Positions 22,027 through 35,165 are shown, numbered from the stretch's first letter. The stretch: 64,000 nt of DNA from Mytilus edulis (GCF_963676685.1 NC_092344.1:49374830-49438829), one strand, 5' to 3'. The notes: generated by a model from the letters alone, not told the origin. Program-made: numbers and translations.

Positions 22027-24600
22027 TCAATCAGTTTCTCTTCCACAGTCCGTTGGGCAGTTGCGTAATGCTGTGCATTTTAATGCTGCTTTCAAGCATT
22101 TACATGCTCCTCGACATCCTTTCTCAGGGGATGAGATCTTGGCATGACATTGAAGCGTCAGCAAGCACAGACAAGAATGGCACCCAAGTACCATCAAGTT
22201 TTTGCCAACCAAATAAATCTGGTGGTGGCATACTTGGATTTGCACCTAAACAATTGCCCAAATAACACTACCTTGGTAAGCTGTACGTTTCGTATGTTGA
22301 AGAAGTTCATCACGTGTTGGAGGGAAATTGTCGATTGTTCTTGTCTTCTGTGTGAATAACTATTTGCTTAACTCACTCATCGTATAATTTGTACTAGACC
22401 GATCATACAAAAGCACAACATACCGTTCTATTACTTTTAACACTTTTAAAATTTGCACTTCATTTAGATTCTCAATAACCTGCAGAAATGCTTCTGAAAA
22501 CTCCTCATATACGGACCATGTGTCCCAATCTGATTTCTTACCTTTCCCAGAAAAAGCTGAGACTGCGTCACAACCGGTAAAGGCATGGCACAGTGGAAAG
22601 ACTTTCGATTCAATGGTCCTAGGGCAAGGAACAATCCATGAACTGATATATCGGAAGTTCTTCCTAGTGCCAAAACCTATCTATAGCTATTCAATCTGCA
22701 GTCCGTTTGGAATGAGTCTTGGAAGGATAATATTTGTTCATGATGAGGTTTATTAGATTCGTTAGTGTATACAAAGCATTCAGTGACATTTTCAAATTCA
22801 TTTACCAAACTAGCCATTTCAGGCCCAGCACCCATCCATCTATGAAGCGCTCCTGGATTTTCCGTCAATCTAACAGCACCACCATCTGCTTTAACATGCG
22901 CATTATTTTGTTCGTCGGCTTGATTAAAAGCCATACAGGAAAATTTCTTCTCGGTCTTGGTGGCAAAGAGGGTTGCCGCTGAGGATTGCTCTGTGGGTTT
23001 CTGAATTCTTTTTTGGCAACTGAAGCATATCACGCAGACGAATTGGCAGCCATCGTGAATAGTTAGTGTGATCCAAGGCAAAGAACCAAGGAATGATCTT
23101 TGAGAGAGCTTCGATATATAATAAAAAGTTAGTCTCACGTATAGACCTTATAAATATTAATAATGTCAATTCCAAACACCACTCTTCAAATTCTAAGATA
23201 ACCTCATCATACCTCAAAACATCTTTGTACTGGCAGTACGCGTTTGACAATAGACGGTAAAGTGTGCATGCTGTAACTTGGTGTGTTCTACGTGTTGTTG
23301 TAACAGAAGAAGCCTCTAGGAATGAATCAGCAGTACCTGGTGATGTAACCTGTGCATTTACTAAAACACTTGTCCATTCACTATCTTCAAGTCAACTACC
23401 AAATGCTTTGAACGCAGCAATTTCTATGTGTAGGCCGCCGAACATCATTACAAAGTGATCCTCGCCATACATTTGAGGCCAGTTCCATTATATTTGTTTT
23501 GCTATTGTGAAAAGGGGTTGGTCAAAAGCAACAACGGAAGTTTGGCCAGGATTTCGCTTTCTTACAGCGTTACGAATAATGTTCAATGAGTGCCGTATCA
23601 AAGCAACAGATTTTGCTTGCTCATGAAACAGAGGTAGAAAGGAAGACACTGCTGGTAATTTATTCGCATCTGGCAGTACTACAGCATGATTGGCGGACCA
23701 TGAAATATATTTACCCACTTTAGCCATAACACTTGAATTTTCTGCAACATGTTTCAGCCATTTGAGTTTCCCTTTTAATGCAGCTTGGAATGAGGGCATA
23801 TCAATTGAAAGTTCTCCTTTAACTAATGGGATATCTGGTTCGTTGAATCTTAGTACAGCTGGTGGAAGATTTGAATGACTCTCTGGTAATGGTAAAAGAG
23901 AAACTCTCTTTGACTGGCATTTCAACATAGGTTCAGATAGGAGAAATGGTTGAACAACGCCTTGAACATCTTCTGAAATATGTTGAAATAAAGATATACA
24001 TGTACCATCGAATGAATCTTATGACGATATACTGCTTGGATTGTGATCAATGTTGTCTACAGCAGATGAAGTAAATACATTTTGTAGTAGATTGGTAGGG
24101 CAAACTATACCGTCTTTTACATAACGATCATGAGACATGGAAGTAGAAATTTCTAACTCTCGGTGATAGGAGACAAATAGTCCAAGTTTGAAGAAAGTAT
24201 CTACTACATGTAGATCACGTTTCTAGTTTTACAGAGGATCATGATTCCCAAATAAGCACAAACTGTAGGTTCATGATCTTTTATGTGACGGTTTGATAGT
24301 TTCTTTGTACATCTATACATCAGAAGCGCTGTGCTATCGTTAATGTCGACTGAGAATATAACCGATCACTGAATGTTGGGTCCAAACTTAATCATACTGA
24401 CAAAAGAAAGCAATGACTGGGATACAGAATTTTCCTGACATCACTTTGGGAAGGTTCCTTTAAATTCCTAATTTGATGCGAACATATCTGTACGAAACAA
24501 ACGTAGCTGCTTTTGATATGTTGAAAAATTGATTATCAAAGTCTTCTAAGCAGACTCTCGTCAATGCAGGACCAGTGTCATATTTGAAAGCAAGAATGTT
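22027..24600 (-). pseudogene. Decayed transposon-borne gene with CxC C-terminus
   Basis: Read on the minus strand, ordered blocks are ILAFKYDTGPALTRVCLEDF (24570-24500), AVDNIDHNPSSISS with a stop (near 24060-24020), a 146-residue stretch (23928-23488), FFALDHTNYSRWLP (near 23070), NNAHVKADGGAVRLTENPGA, FTGCDAVSAFSGKGKK (near 22570), PPDLFGWQKLDGTW (near 22230) and a CKCLKAALKCTAL cysteine end (22090). Frame changes separate them, for example just before the CxC end. I recall this block order from a recurrent, uncharacterised family in invertebrate and fish genomes. GCD resembles a PIN/FEN-type acidic motif, which is inference only. It is not functional here. Confidence 0.75.
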
Positions 24601-25500
24601 TATTGTTTCTGATAATAAGACTTTTGACGGCCATTTTGAATTTGTCAGCCATTATGGAATTATTTTTTATTGTTCCATATTCATAAAATATTAATTAGCA
24701 TCATAACAAGCAATCTGCAAAGTGTTGTGCTTTTATTTTCAAATGATCAATTATATCATTTTTTTGGACTCTGCATCATGACTGTTGGCGGCCATTTTGA
24801 ATTTGTCGGCCATTATGGAATTATTTTTGATTGTTCCATATCCATAAAAGATTAATAAGCAATATAACTAGCATAGCAACATGCAAAGTGTTGTGCTTTT
24901 ATTTTCAAATGATAAATTAAGCCATATTTTTGGACTCTGCCTCATGACTGTTGGCCACCATTTTGAAACTGGCGGCCATTATGGAATTATTTTTGATTGT
25001 TCCATATTCAGAAAAGATTAATTATCATCATAACTAGCAATATGCAAATGTTTGTGTCTTTATTTTCAAATGATAAATTATACTATATTTTTAGACTCTG
25101 CTTCATGACTGCTGGCGGCCATTTTGAAATTGGCGGCCATTGTGGAATTTTTTTTTTGATGGCTCCATAACCAAAAATATTTATAAGCAATATAACTAGC
25201 ATAGCAACATGCAAAGTGTTGTGCTTTTATTTTCAAATGATAAATTAAGCCATATTTTTGGACTCTGCCTCATGACTGTTGGCCACCATTTTGAAACTGG
25301 CGGCCATTATGGAATTATTTTTGATTGTTCCATATTCAGAAAAGATTAATTATCATCATAACTAGCAATATGCAAATGTTTGTGTCTTTATTTTCAAATG
25401 ATAAATTATACTATATTTTTAGACTCTGCTTCATGACTGCTGGCGGCCATTTTGAAATTGGCGGCCATTGTGGAATTTTTTTTTTTAAGGCTCCATAACC
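24601..25500. repeat. Satellite of about 163 bp with higher-order period
   Basis: Six copies are marked by a GGCCATTATGGAATT-type block near 24648, 24809, 24974, 25136, 25302 and 25463. Copies 3-4 (24880-25200) and 5-6 (25200-25500) are almost identical, giving a 328-base higher-order period. It abuts the right inverted repeat. Confidence 0.8.
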
Positions 25501-25619
25501 AAAAATATTTATAAGCATCATAACTAACACTGTGCAAAGTTTCATGCTTTTACCACAAAGTGATCAATTGTCCCAAAATATTGGACTTAGCTGCTGGACT
25601 AGGCAAAAATTGAAAGATA

Positions 25620-26010
25620 GAAAAAATGACTATAGCACAATATCACAGTGTGCCGAGCCAAAAAGATATAAACGACAATTGACTAAACAGTCAAGGTACA
25701 TGTCTTAGAAAGATAAATAAACGAACACTATAAAACGTTGTTAAAAGTGAGACAAAAAATATTAAATGAACATTCAAACTAAAAATCGAAATGAATCTGA
25801 AAAAGACATTTATAAAATACAAAAAGGACAAACAGACAAACACAATAGAAAACCAAAGACTGTGCAGCACGAGCGTTACCAACAGTTGGGTAATCTCAGG
25901 TGCTCCGGAAAGGTAAGCAGATCTTGCTCCACATGTGACACTTGTAAAGTTTCGCATGTTACTAGAAACCCGGTGATTTGGCTAGCTCGATAAATCACAT
26001 ACCGAAAATA
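25620..26010 (-). mobile_element. Old PLE 3' end, unit 3
   Basis: It resumes the unit spacer right after the transposon and matches the copies at 3240-3590 and 12478-12800. Confidence 0.65.
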
Positions 26011-29000
26011 GTATCAGCAAAACGGCTACTATATTTTGTACATGGAATAAATGCAAAGTTTACATTTTGGAGTTAAGTGTGACGTCTATTTCACTGAACA
26101 AGATCACAATTTTATTCAGAGGCCATATGAGCACCACTTCACTGTCGTCGCCTCAATACCATGGTTAATAAGGACATTGCTAAAATTAAAAAAAAGTATA
26201 TATATATTTATTCGTTATTCAGATTGAGGCAATTTCTTTTTAAAAAACCACTTATTAGTTGTTTACCATATCAATGTATTATAATCACTACGCTGAGCTC
26301 TGTAGCATTTAAGGGTAGTCGATTACTTTAGTGTATTTATTATTATACAATGAGTTTATGATAGAACGTTAACACTATATTTTTCTCAAAATATCATTTA
26401 TTGAAGAAAGGTTGTCTTCGTCCATCTTAGATTTTAAAATACCAGAAAACAATCGATCTCGATCTTTAAGTGAATAAGGTAATTTATATGTAGGAATTTT
26501 CTTTGAAATAAAGAAAATGACACATTTTATCATTTTAATAATTGTATTTTACAAAAAAAAACTTTTGTTCAATTATTTTTTTCCAACTTTGCCACATAAG
26601 GAAGGCAACTCAAATGTAAGGGCTGATAATTCAGACAAAGTTACTTCTACAATAGAATGTGTTAGGAATTTACCTATTTCATTATGTAGCAAGAAAACGA
26701 GTTCTGTGACCTATTTTTTCTTTTTTTTTACCTGAAAGCATAATGTTAGAGATATCTTCTCATATTCTATTCAAAAATTGTATGGTGTAGTTTTCGTTTT
26801 ATGGCAGAAAATTTGGTTTTCCATGCATGATCTATTCAAAATTTGTGAAATTTGCACAACCTGTAGCACGAAAACAAGCCACGTGACCCATTCTTTTTAT
26901 TTATGTTTTTAAAAAAGCATGATATAAACTACATTTTGGCAAAGTATTAAAACATTTTATGGATTATAATTTAGACACCCCCCATCTACCTTAAACTAGA
27001 AACCGTAATTAAAATGTAACGTTTAAACTTAACATGATTTAACACTTAACCTTAATAATAGTGGAAATTATGCGATAAACCTCTTAAAAATACCAACACT
27101 GAAAGACCGAAAATGAGGATAAAAAATATTATAAAGAAAGATGATGTTTGTTAACAAACATTATCTGTAATCCATTTCTTGCTGTATTTGGTAAAATGTA
27201 TAGAAATTGTTCGTTCTCAATGCTCGTAAGCTTTGTACTCTAAAAAAAATTATTCGAACGTCACTGATGAGTCTTTTGTAGACGAAATGCGCATTGGGCG
27301 GAAATACAAAATTTCTATCCTGGTATCTATGATGAGATAGTTTGCATTAATCTCGTATTGTTTTTGATGTGTTTTGCCATTGACTTTTGCCATGTTTAGG
27401 GACTTTCCGAATAGATCTTCCTCTGAGATCAGTATTTTTGTGATTTTACTTTTTTGTATAACAGTGTAAGAAAGTATGAATTAATTTGATTTGCTTATCC
27501 AACCTCATAAGACGATATTACGGCATTTTCATTTGCTTTTCGTTAGGTCCAAGATACATTTTAAAATGTTAAGAAGATGTAGTTTTGTTAATGGCAACTG
27601 CATGAACAGGTATATGTGATTTTCTCAAAAATATACAAAACACTCACACTTTTTACCTGACAATCTTCTTTCTATCAATGTTTGTTACATTCTGAAGCGT
27701 ACAAAAAGCCTTTAAATGTCTGATGTTAAAGTTTTACACAGGAAAAGGACATATTATGTCATACTAGAATCTGCAAATAAATAGATCAACAATTCGCGAA
27801 ATTTTAAATTTAATCAAATGATAGTGTTGACCATTGAGAAATAGGTTAAACAACTTGAAATAAATGGATATCGCTTTGTCTCACTCTCATCAAGTATTTT
27901 AATGGTAATAATAAACTCGCCGAAGGCTTGTTAATTGTCCTTTTGAAATTCGATAAATAACTCAAATTGACGCCAAGCGATTATCCATTCTCACTGGTTA
28001 TGAAAGCTATAATTACAGCATTCTTTAAATAACAGCTATGGTTTTGATTTTAAAGATGCTCTTATTTCCCTCTCAAAATTTGTATCTATTCCTTTAAAGT
28101 ACTTAACATAAAAAAGAACATGTGGTGTGTTTGCCAATTGAGACAACTCTCCACAAGAAACCAAATGACGCAGACTTTAACGACTATAGGTCACCGTACG
28201 GTCTTCAACAATGAGCAAAGCGCTTACTACATAGTCAGTTATAAATCGCCCTGAAATGACAAATTAATGTAAAACAATTCAAACGAGGAAACTTACGGCC
28301 TAATGTTTGTAAAAGATAGGAATGAAAAACAAATATTTAACTCATCAACAACTGACAATCACTGAATTGAATTACAAGCTCATGATTTGGGACAGGCATA
28401 TACATACAGATGTGACGGGGTTACACATGTTAGCGGGACCCAAACCCTCCCCAAACCTGGAACAGTCCCTCCCCAAACCTGGAACATTGGTGTAACAGTA
28501 CAACATAAAAACAAACTATAAAAAGGTCATCAGATGGATACAAATAGAAATATTATTAAATAAAACGGATATTTTTTACCATATCATATGGGATTTTGTA
28601 AAATTTCAGACATGTTTATATCTAAAAGTTACATTCATAACTTTTGTTTTACTTCATTAATACATACTGATTAAAAACTGAAACTGTTTTGAGGGTTTTG
28701 AATGCTATCTGCTCTTAGTCGACGTCTGCAATCCCCAGTAAAAGTATGCGTTATCTGCTCTTTGGTTGGGTTGTTGTCTCCTTGAAAATTTCCCAATGTC
28801 CATCCTCGATTTTACTTATTAGCTAAGAGGAATGCTTTGAATGACAAATTGAAGTTACGAAGTTTAAGTTGAATATACCAGTGATTTTCAGATAAATAAG
28901 GTTCTTCGGTTTCTATAAATTGTATTTAAAAGTTATTTAATCTAATTAAACCCCATCAAATATAGATTAACCTTTGCAATATATTTTTTTTCAATTTAAA

Positions 29001-29139
29001 AGACCTCTCTTAAATGAATATTTAACAATATAAAAAATGCAGAAAAAATAAACAAACGGCACTTCAACATTTTTTTAATTTCAACAACATTTTCTGACCA
29101 AACCGATATGTCTTAAAATATTTTTTGGTTGTGGTTAGG
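26011..29139. other. Conserved spacer, unit 3
   Basis: It contains the hammerhead relic at 27258-27301, the GACAACTCTCCA dispersed repeat (28120-28530, with a short direct repeat of CCTCCCCAAACCTGGAACA) and a PLE 3' UTR tail near 28735-28830. No gene is seen. Confidence 0.5.
27258..27301 (+). ncRNA. Hammerhead relic in spacer, unit 3
   Basis: CTGATGA (27264-27270), GTCT/AGAC stem II, GAAA and palindromic stem III ATGCGCAT are all present. Stem I is weakened and the cleavage base is T. It is the best preserved of the four spacer copies in stem III. Confidence 0.6.
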
Positions 29140-29238
29140 CCATACGGGAGACTGAGGTTAAATTTTTAACAGATAAATTCAATGTAAGTGTGACATTTAG
29201 AACTTGATTAATGAACATATTTACAAGTATTGCGAAAC

Positions 29239-29380
29239 TTACGTCACACCTGCACTGAACCATTCATTTCCTCTATTACAGTTTATTTCCTCATATGGAG
29301 TGTATATAAGACAGAAATAAATTGAAAACTTATCACAACATTTCTGTACACCGTTAAATAACGATACGCATATATTCAAG
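29239..29380 (+). promoter_or_regulatory. Promoter and noncoding leader exon, copy 4
   Basis: TTACGTCA is at 29239-29246 with CACCTG adjacent, and TATATAAG at 29303-29310. The leader exon ends at 29380 before GTAAGT. Confidence 0.7.
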
Positions 29381-29831
29381 GTAAGTTATATGTCTATAAT
29401 GAATTTATTTTTCAAAATATAATAGATTATATTTTAATGTATGCAATTAATGTTTAATTTAAAGAACAACAACGTCTATCTTGTTAAAACAATAGATTCG
29501 CAGTATAAGATATATGAATAATGATGATGATTATGATTTGAGCATGAAATATTTCTAGCAACGTCAAATCATCTAAAATCACGGATTCAAAAGATATAAG
29601 AATAGTCCTAATCAGTTAAAAACAATTCGAGGATTAACAGATAAATGTCTTTTTCTTCATACTATAATGTGTGGCAATAATACATTTTCCATGGTGAATC
29701 CTGCAGATAAGTGTTGAAGTCCTCATTTAAAGCATCAGATATATTGGTTTCAATTATTTTTTTCATTTTTAGTAATATTTTCAAACCAATCAATTTTAGT
29801 TGCATTTGTTTTAATATTCATTTTAGGTATA

Positions 29832-31605
29832 ATGGAAGGGAAAGCTGTTATCATTTTCTTTGGCTTTATAGCATGTGCTTTTGCTGGTATGTATTTTATG
29901 ACGTTATATATTTTCATTATTATTTAAATGAGAATTTATACAAAGGAATAAGTCATGAGCAAACATTTTTAAAACTTTACAGACCAAATTTTTGAAAACA
30001 AACTATCCAAAGATTCTTTAAAAAATGATTAAAATACATGAATGTTCAAATTAACATACAAACAATGATACATCGTTTCAACACTTGGCTTATACGTTTA
30101 CCATTCCTCATAAGGAAACAAATCGCAGAAAACAAGGAAATTTGAAATCATTTAAGGAAAAAAATTGTAAAAGGAAAATCAAAAATGACGGATACATAAC
30201 ATAAGAATACCTATCATATTATATTTAAAACGCAAACATGTTTTACAATTGGTATAAGTAAATTAGAACAGCGGTTTTTGACTTGGATATTGACTTGGAT
30301 CTTGATATTATTCAAATGAAGATTTATACAAAGGAATAAGTCATGAGCAAACATTATTAAAACATTACAACCCAAATATGTGAAAATGAAACAATCAAAA
30401 GATTCTTTAAAGAAGTTTATTAATACATGAATGTTAGAATTAACATACAAAAACTGATACATCGTTTCGACACTTTTTGAAATCATTTAAGAATAAAAAT
30501 TGTAGCAGGCAAAGCAAAAATGACGAATACATAACATGAGAATACCTTATATATTGTATTTAAAGCACAAACATGTTTACAAATGGTGTAAGTAAATTAG
30601 AACAGCGGTTTTTGACTTGGAAATATAGTTAATAGAACATAGAGTAAAAACAAAAACACCTAATGTTTGGTCATTGTTAAGAAAATACAAAAAATACTCA
30701 CTTCTAACGATAAAACCGTGAAAGTACTTATACTATATGTAATATTTATATAAGTAATACATTCTTTGAAAAACACTTTTGTTGTAAAACAAATATTGAA
30801 ACCGAATAATACTATAATCTGTTCTTCATCACTGTTTAGATTTATGTAGACAAAATGCGCGTCTGTCTTATCAAATAAAAAGCCTGGTACCTTTCATTTT
30901 TTCGAATGAAAATTCATATTTCAACATTTCTAATCAATATTTATTATTACAGTATATTCACCCAAAGGCGGGAAAGCTTGTGAAATTGAATGCTCTAGTC
31001 ATTCAGAATGTCTAGATGGATACAAATGCCAAACCGAAGGATGTGATCGTATGTGCAGACCTGGAAGAGTAATCTTATCAAATGCAGTTGTCGGATCAGA
31101 CATTATTTCAGCTGGATGCGTTCAGAGATGTATAAACCGAGGTGGGCTAGGTTGCAGAAGTCTTTGTCAGCGTAGTGGAGATTTATTATCAGGAGGCCAA
31201 ATCATTCGTAGTGGTTCCTTAGACAGTAGATTCAATGATGCCTTAGTAGATTCTATTCGGTCAGATAGTCTTGTTAGACATACCTCGTCAGTAGGTGATT
31301 CTGTTCGATCAGGTAGTCTTGTTAGACATATCTCGCCAGTAGGTGATTCTATTCGCTCAGATAGTCTCTTTGGACGTATCTCACCATTAGGTGATTCTAT
31401 TCGGTCAGGTAGTCTTGTTAGACATATCTCGCCAGTAGGTGATTCTATTCGGTCAGGTAGTCTTCTTGGACGTATCTCGCAAGTTGGTTCAATTTTACAT
31501 AAAGGCTGTCAAAATACATGCATTGCACGAGGCTGCAACTTCAACGAGGAATGTGTCACACGAGATGGATGTTCTGTATGTGTTCGTGCCAAGACCTACG
31601 CATAA
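29832..31605 (+). CDS. Secreted cysteine-rich Ser/Arg-repeat protein, copy 4
   Basis: Exons are 29832-29886 and 30953-31605, giving 235 residues. It has the signal peptide MEGKAVIIFFGFIACAFA and all 16 cysteines; five repeats are encoded by 31249-31488. Distinctive changes are CINRGGLG in the four-Cys module, DSVRSGSL, SLFGRISPLG in repeat 3 and CIARGC in the C-terminal module. The frame is open. Predicted secreted; function unknown. Confidence 0.88.
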
Positions 31606-31697
31606 GATAAGACAACAGATGACATAATATATTGTGCAATATTTAAATGATAGTTATCCATGTATTGTGATATTTTATAATTTTGTTTTGATACACA

Positions 31698-31703
31698 AAT
31701 AAA
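31698..31703 (+). promoter_or_regulatory. Poly(A) signal, copy 4
   Basis: AATAAA lies 92 bases after the stop codon. Confidence 0.75.
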
Positions 31704-31739
31704 GTATTTATTATAACAGAGTTTATTTTAATTTTTTGT

Positions 31740-34700
31740 CTTTGATTCACAGCTGCCTCTCACGCATGTTCAACAACAAAATTGGCAACAAATCGTAACC
31801 TTAGAAAGCTTCTAACAGAAATATAAGACACATCAGTAAAGCCTTCTATAATTCTAATCATTATGACTGAAAAAGAATTTCGCATGTGCACCAGAATATA
31901 TAGCAAAGAACAAATTGCAATATATTTCAATTATCAGAATTATTGTTAATCATATTTCTGTAATAAAATATCAGTGCTATTGCTTAAATGGTGTTTCTTG
32001 GAATGAGAGTAAAAATAAAATACAATTTTCACTGAAATAAAGAAAATGACATATTTTATCATTTTAATAATTGTATTTTACAAAAAAAACTTTTGTTCAA
32101 TTATTTTTTTTCCAACTTTGCCACATAAGGAAGGCAACTCAAATGTAAGGGCTGCGATAATTCAGATAAAGTTACTTCTACAATAGAATGTGTTAAGAAT
32201 TTACCTATTTCTTTATGTAGCAAGAAAACGAGTCCTGTGACCTATTTTTTCTTTTTCTTACCTGACATCATAATGTTAGAGATATCTTCTCATATTCTAT
32301 CTAAAAATTTTATGGTGTAGTTTTCGTTTTATGGCAGAAAATTTGGTTTTCCATGCATGATCTATTCAAAATTTGTCAAATTTGCACAACCTGTAGCACG
32401 AAAACAAGCCCCGTGACCCATTCGTTTTATTTATGTTTTTAAAAAAGCATGATATAAACTACATTTTGGCAAAGTATTAAAACATTTTATGGATTATAAT
32501 TTAGACACCCCCATCTACCTTAAACTAGAAACTGTAATTAAAATGTAACGTTTAAACTTAACATGATTTAACACTTAACCTTAATAATAGTGGAAATTAT
32601 TCGATAAACCTCTTAAAAATACCAACACTGAAAGACCGAAAATGAGGATAAAAAATATTATAAAGAAAGATGATGTTTGTTAACAAACATTATCTGTAAT
32701 CCATTTCTTGCTGTATTTGGTAAAATGTATAGAAATTGTTCGTTCTCAATGCTCTTAATCTTTGTACTTTATTTGGCTTATCTAAAAAAAATTATTCGAG
32801 TGTCACTGATGAGTCTTTTGTAGACGAAATGCGCATTGGGCGGAAATACAAAATTTCTATCCTAGTATCTATGATGAGATTATTTGCATTAATCTCGTGT
32901 TGTTTTTGATGTGTTTTGTCATTTGACTTTTGCCATGTTTAGGGACTTTCCGAATTGATCTTCCCCTGAGTTCAGTATTTTTGTGATTTTACTTTTTTGT
33001 ATAACAGTGTAAGAAAGTATGAATTAATTTGATTTGCTTATCCAACCTCATAAGACGATATTACGGCATTTTCATTTGCTTTTCGTTAGGTCCAAGATAC
33101 CTTTAAAATGTTAAGAAGATGTATTTTTGTTAACGGCAACTGCATGAACAGATATATGTGATTTCTGCAAAAATATACAAAACACTCACATCTTTTACCT
33201 GACAATCTTCTTTCTATCAATGTTTGTTACATTCTGAAGCGTACAAAAAGTCTTTTAAATGTCTGATGTTAAAGTTTTACACAGGAAAAGGACATATTAT
33301 GTCATACTAGAATCTGCAAATAAATAGATCAACAATTCGCGAAATTTTAAATTTAATCAAATGATAGTGTTGACCATTGAGAAATAGGTTAAACAACTTG
33401 AAATAAATTGATATCGCTTTGTCTCACTCTCATCAAGTATTCTAATGGTAATAATAAACTCTCCGAAGGCTTGTTAATTGTCCTTTTGAAATTTGATAAC
33501 TCAAATTGACGCCAAGCGATTATCCATTCTCACTGGTTATAAAACCTATTATTACAGCATTCTTTAAATAACAGCTATGGTTTTGATTTTAAAGATGCTC
33601 TTATTTGCCTCTCAAAATTTGTATCTATTCCTTTAAAGTACTAAACATAAAAAGAACATGTGGTGTGTTTGCCAATTGAGACACTCTCCACAAGAAACCA
33701 AATTACGCAGACTTTAACGACTATAGGTCACCGTACGGTCTTCAACAATTAACAAAGCGCATACTACATAGTCAGTTATAAATCGCCCTGAAATGACAAA
33801 TTAATGTAAAACAATTCAAACGAGGAAACATACGGCCTAATGTTTGTAAAAGATAGGAACGAAAAACAAATATTTAACTCATCAACAACTGACAATCACT
33901 GAATTGAATTACAAGCTCATGATTTGGGACAGGCATATACATACAGATGTGGCGGGGTTAAACATGTTAGCGGGATCTAAACCTTCCCGAAACCTGGAAC
34001 AGTCTCTCCCCAAACCTGGAACAGTGGTGTAACAGTACAACATAAAAACAAACTATAAAAAAGGTCATCAGATGGATACAAATAGAAATATTATAAAATA
34101 AAACGGTTATTTTTTACCATATCACGTGATTACATAACTTTGAAATCATGTGGGATTTTGTAAAATTTCAGACATGTTTATATCTAAAAATTACATTCAT
34201 AACTTTTGTTTTACTTCATTAATACATACTGATTAAAAACTGAAACTGTTATGAAGGTTTTGAATGCTATCTGCTCTTGGTCGACGTCTACAATCTCCAG
34301 TAAAAGCATGCGTTATCTGCTCTTTGGTTGGGTTGTTGTCTCTTTGACATTTTCCCAATGTCAATCCTCAATTTTGCTTATTAGCTAAGAGGAATGCTTT
34401 GAATGACAAACTGAAGTTACGAAGTTTAAGTTGAATATACCAGTGATTTTCAGATAAATAAGGTTCTTCGGTTTCTATAAATTGTATTCAAAAGTTATTT
34501 AATCTAATTACACCCCATCAAATATAGATGCTGTCAAGTTTTGTGAATTTTTAGGATTGTGTAATAAAATGTGTAAAACTTGACAAAAAATACAGATATT
34601 ATCAGACCTCCGATTTCGTTTAAAAAAATCAAATTCAGAGTAGAATGATTTTTACGCAAACTTATGGTTCATCTATCTTTAAAGACCACAATATTTAAAT

Positions 34701-34923
34701 GCATGTTTTTCTATGACAAACATCCTGACATATTCGTTATGGTATAACATCTTAACCTTTGCAATATGTTTTTTTTCAATTTTAAAGACGTCTCTTAAAT
34801 GAATATTTAACAAAATATAAAATGCAGAAAAAATAAACAAACGGCCATCAAACAATTTTTTAATTTCAACAACATTTTTTGACCAAACCAATATGTCTTA
34901 AAAAAATTTTTGTTGTGGTTAGG
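31740..34923. other. Conserved spacer, unit 4
   Basis: It holds the hammerhead relic (32800-32843), the GACAACTCTCCA dispersed repeat (33650-34090), a PLE 3' UTR tail (34315-34385) and sequence related to the nested repeats of unit 2 (34530-34680). No gene is seen. Confidence 0.5.
32800..32843 (+). ncRNA. Hammerhead relic in spacer, unit 4
   Basis: CTGATGA (32806-32812), GTCT/AGAC, GAAA and ATGCGCAT are kept. Stem I (GTGTCA with GGGCGG) is mostly lost. Confidence 0.55.
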
Positions 34924-35023
34924 CGATACGGGAGACTGAGGTTAAAGTTTTTAGCAGATAAATTCAATGTAAGTATGACATTTAGAACTTGATTAATGAC
35001 CATATTTACATGTATTGCGAAAC

Positions 35024-35165
35024 TTACGTCACGCCTGCACTGAACGATTTATTTCCTCTAGTACAGTATATTTCCTCATATAGAGTGTATATAAGACAGG
35101 AATAAATTGAAGACTTATCAAAACATTTCTGTACACCGTTAAATAGAAATACACATACATTCAAG
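35024..35165 (+). promoter_or_regulatory. Promoter and noncoding leader exon, copy 5
   Basis: TTACGTCA is at 35024-35031. The neighbouring E-box reads CGCCTG here instead of CACCTG and so is lost. TATATAAG is at 35088-35095, and the leader exon ends at 35165 before GTAAGT. Intron 1 is longer than in copies 1-4 (to about 36388). Confidence 0.68.

Larger units (their letters stand above)
21151..25606 (-). mobile_element. DNA transposon of about 4.4 kb with inverted repeats
   Basis: This interrupts the unit 3 spacer between a CCTTTATTA block and GGCAAAAATTGAAAGATAG, which in units 1 and 2 are about 75 bases apart. The 31-base end at 21160-21190 matches the reverse complement of 25539-25569 at 28 positions. 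A second inverted block pairs 21231-21283 with about 25441-25498 (ATGGAGCC, poly(A), ATGGCCGCCA). Inside lie a decayed minus-strand gene and a satellite. Flanking target duplications cannot be judged because one flank is deleted. Superfamily is not assigned. Confidence 0.7.
18038..29139 (+). repeat. Tandem gene-array unit 3
   Basis: The unit is bounded by CCATACGGGAGACTG at 18038 and 29140. It is longer because a 4.4-kb DNA transposon replaced about 75 bases of spacer. Confidence 0.87.
29140..34923 (+). repeat. Tandem gene-array unit 4
   Basis: The unit is bounded by the GATACGGGAGACTG-type block at 29140 and 34924. It lacks about 1.2 kb present in unit 2 (12068-13284), including the old PLE 3' end; the deletion junction is near 32025. 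Confidence 0.87.

Noticed and set aside
22053-22982. Plus-strand frames in the unit 3 transposon
   Set aside because: The minus strand carries the recognisable protein blocks in correct order; the plus frames are shadows.
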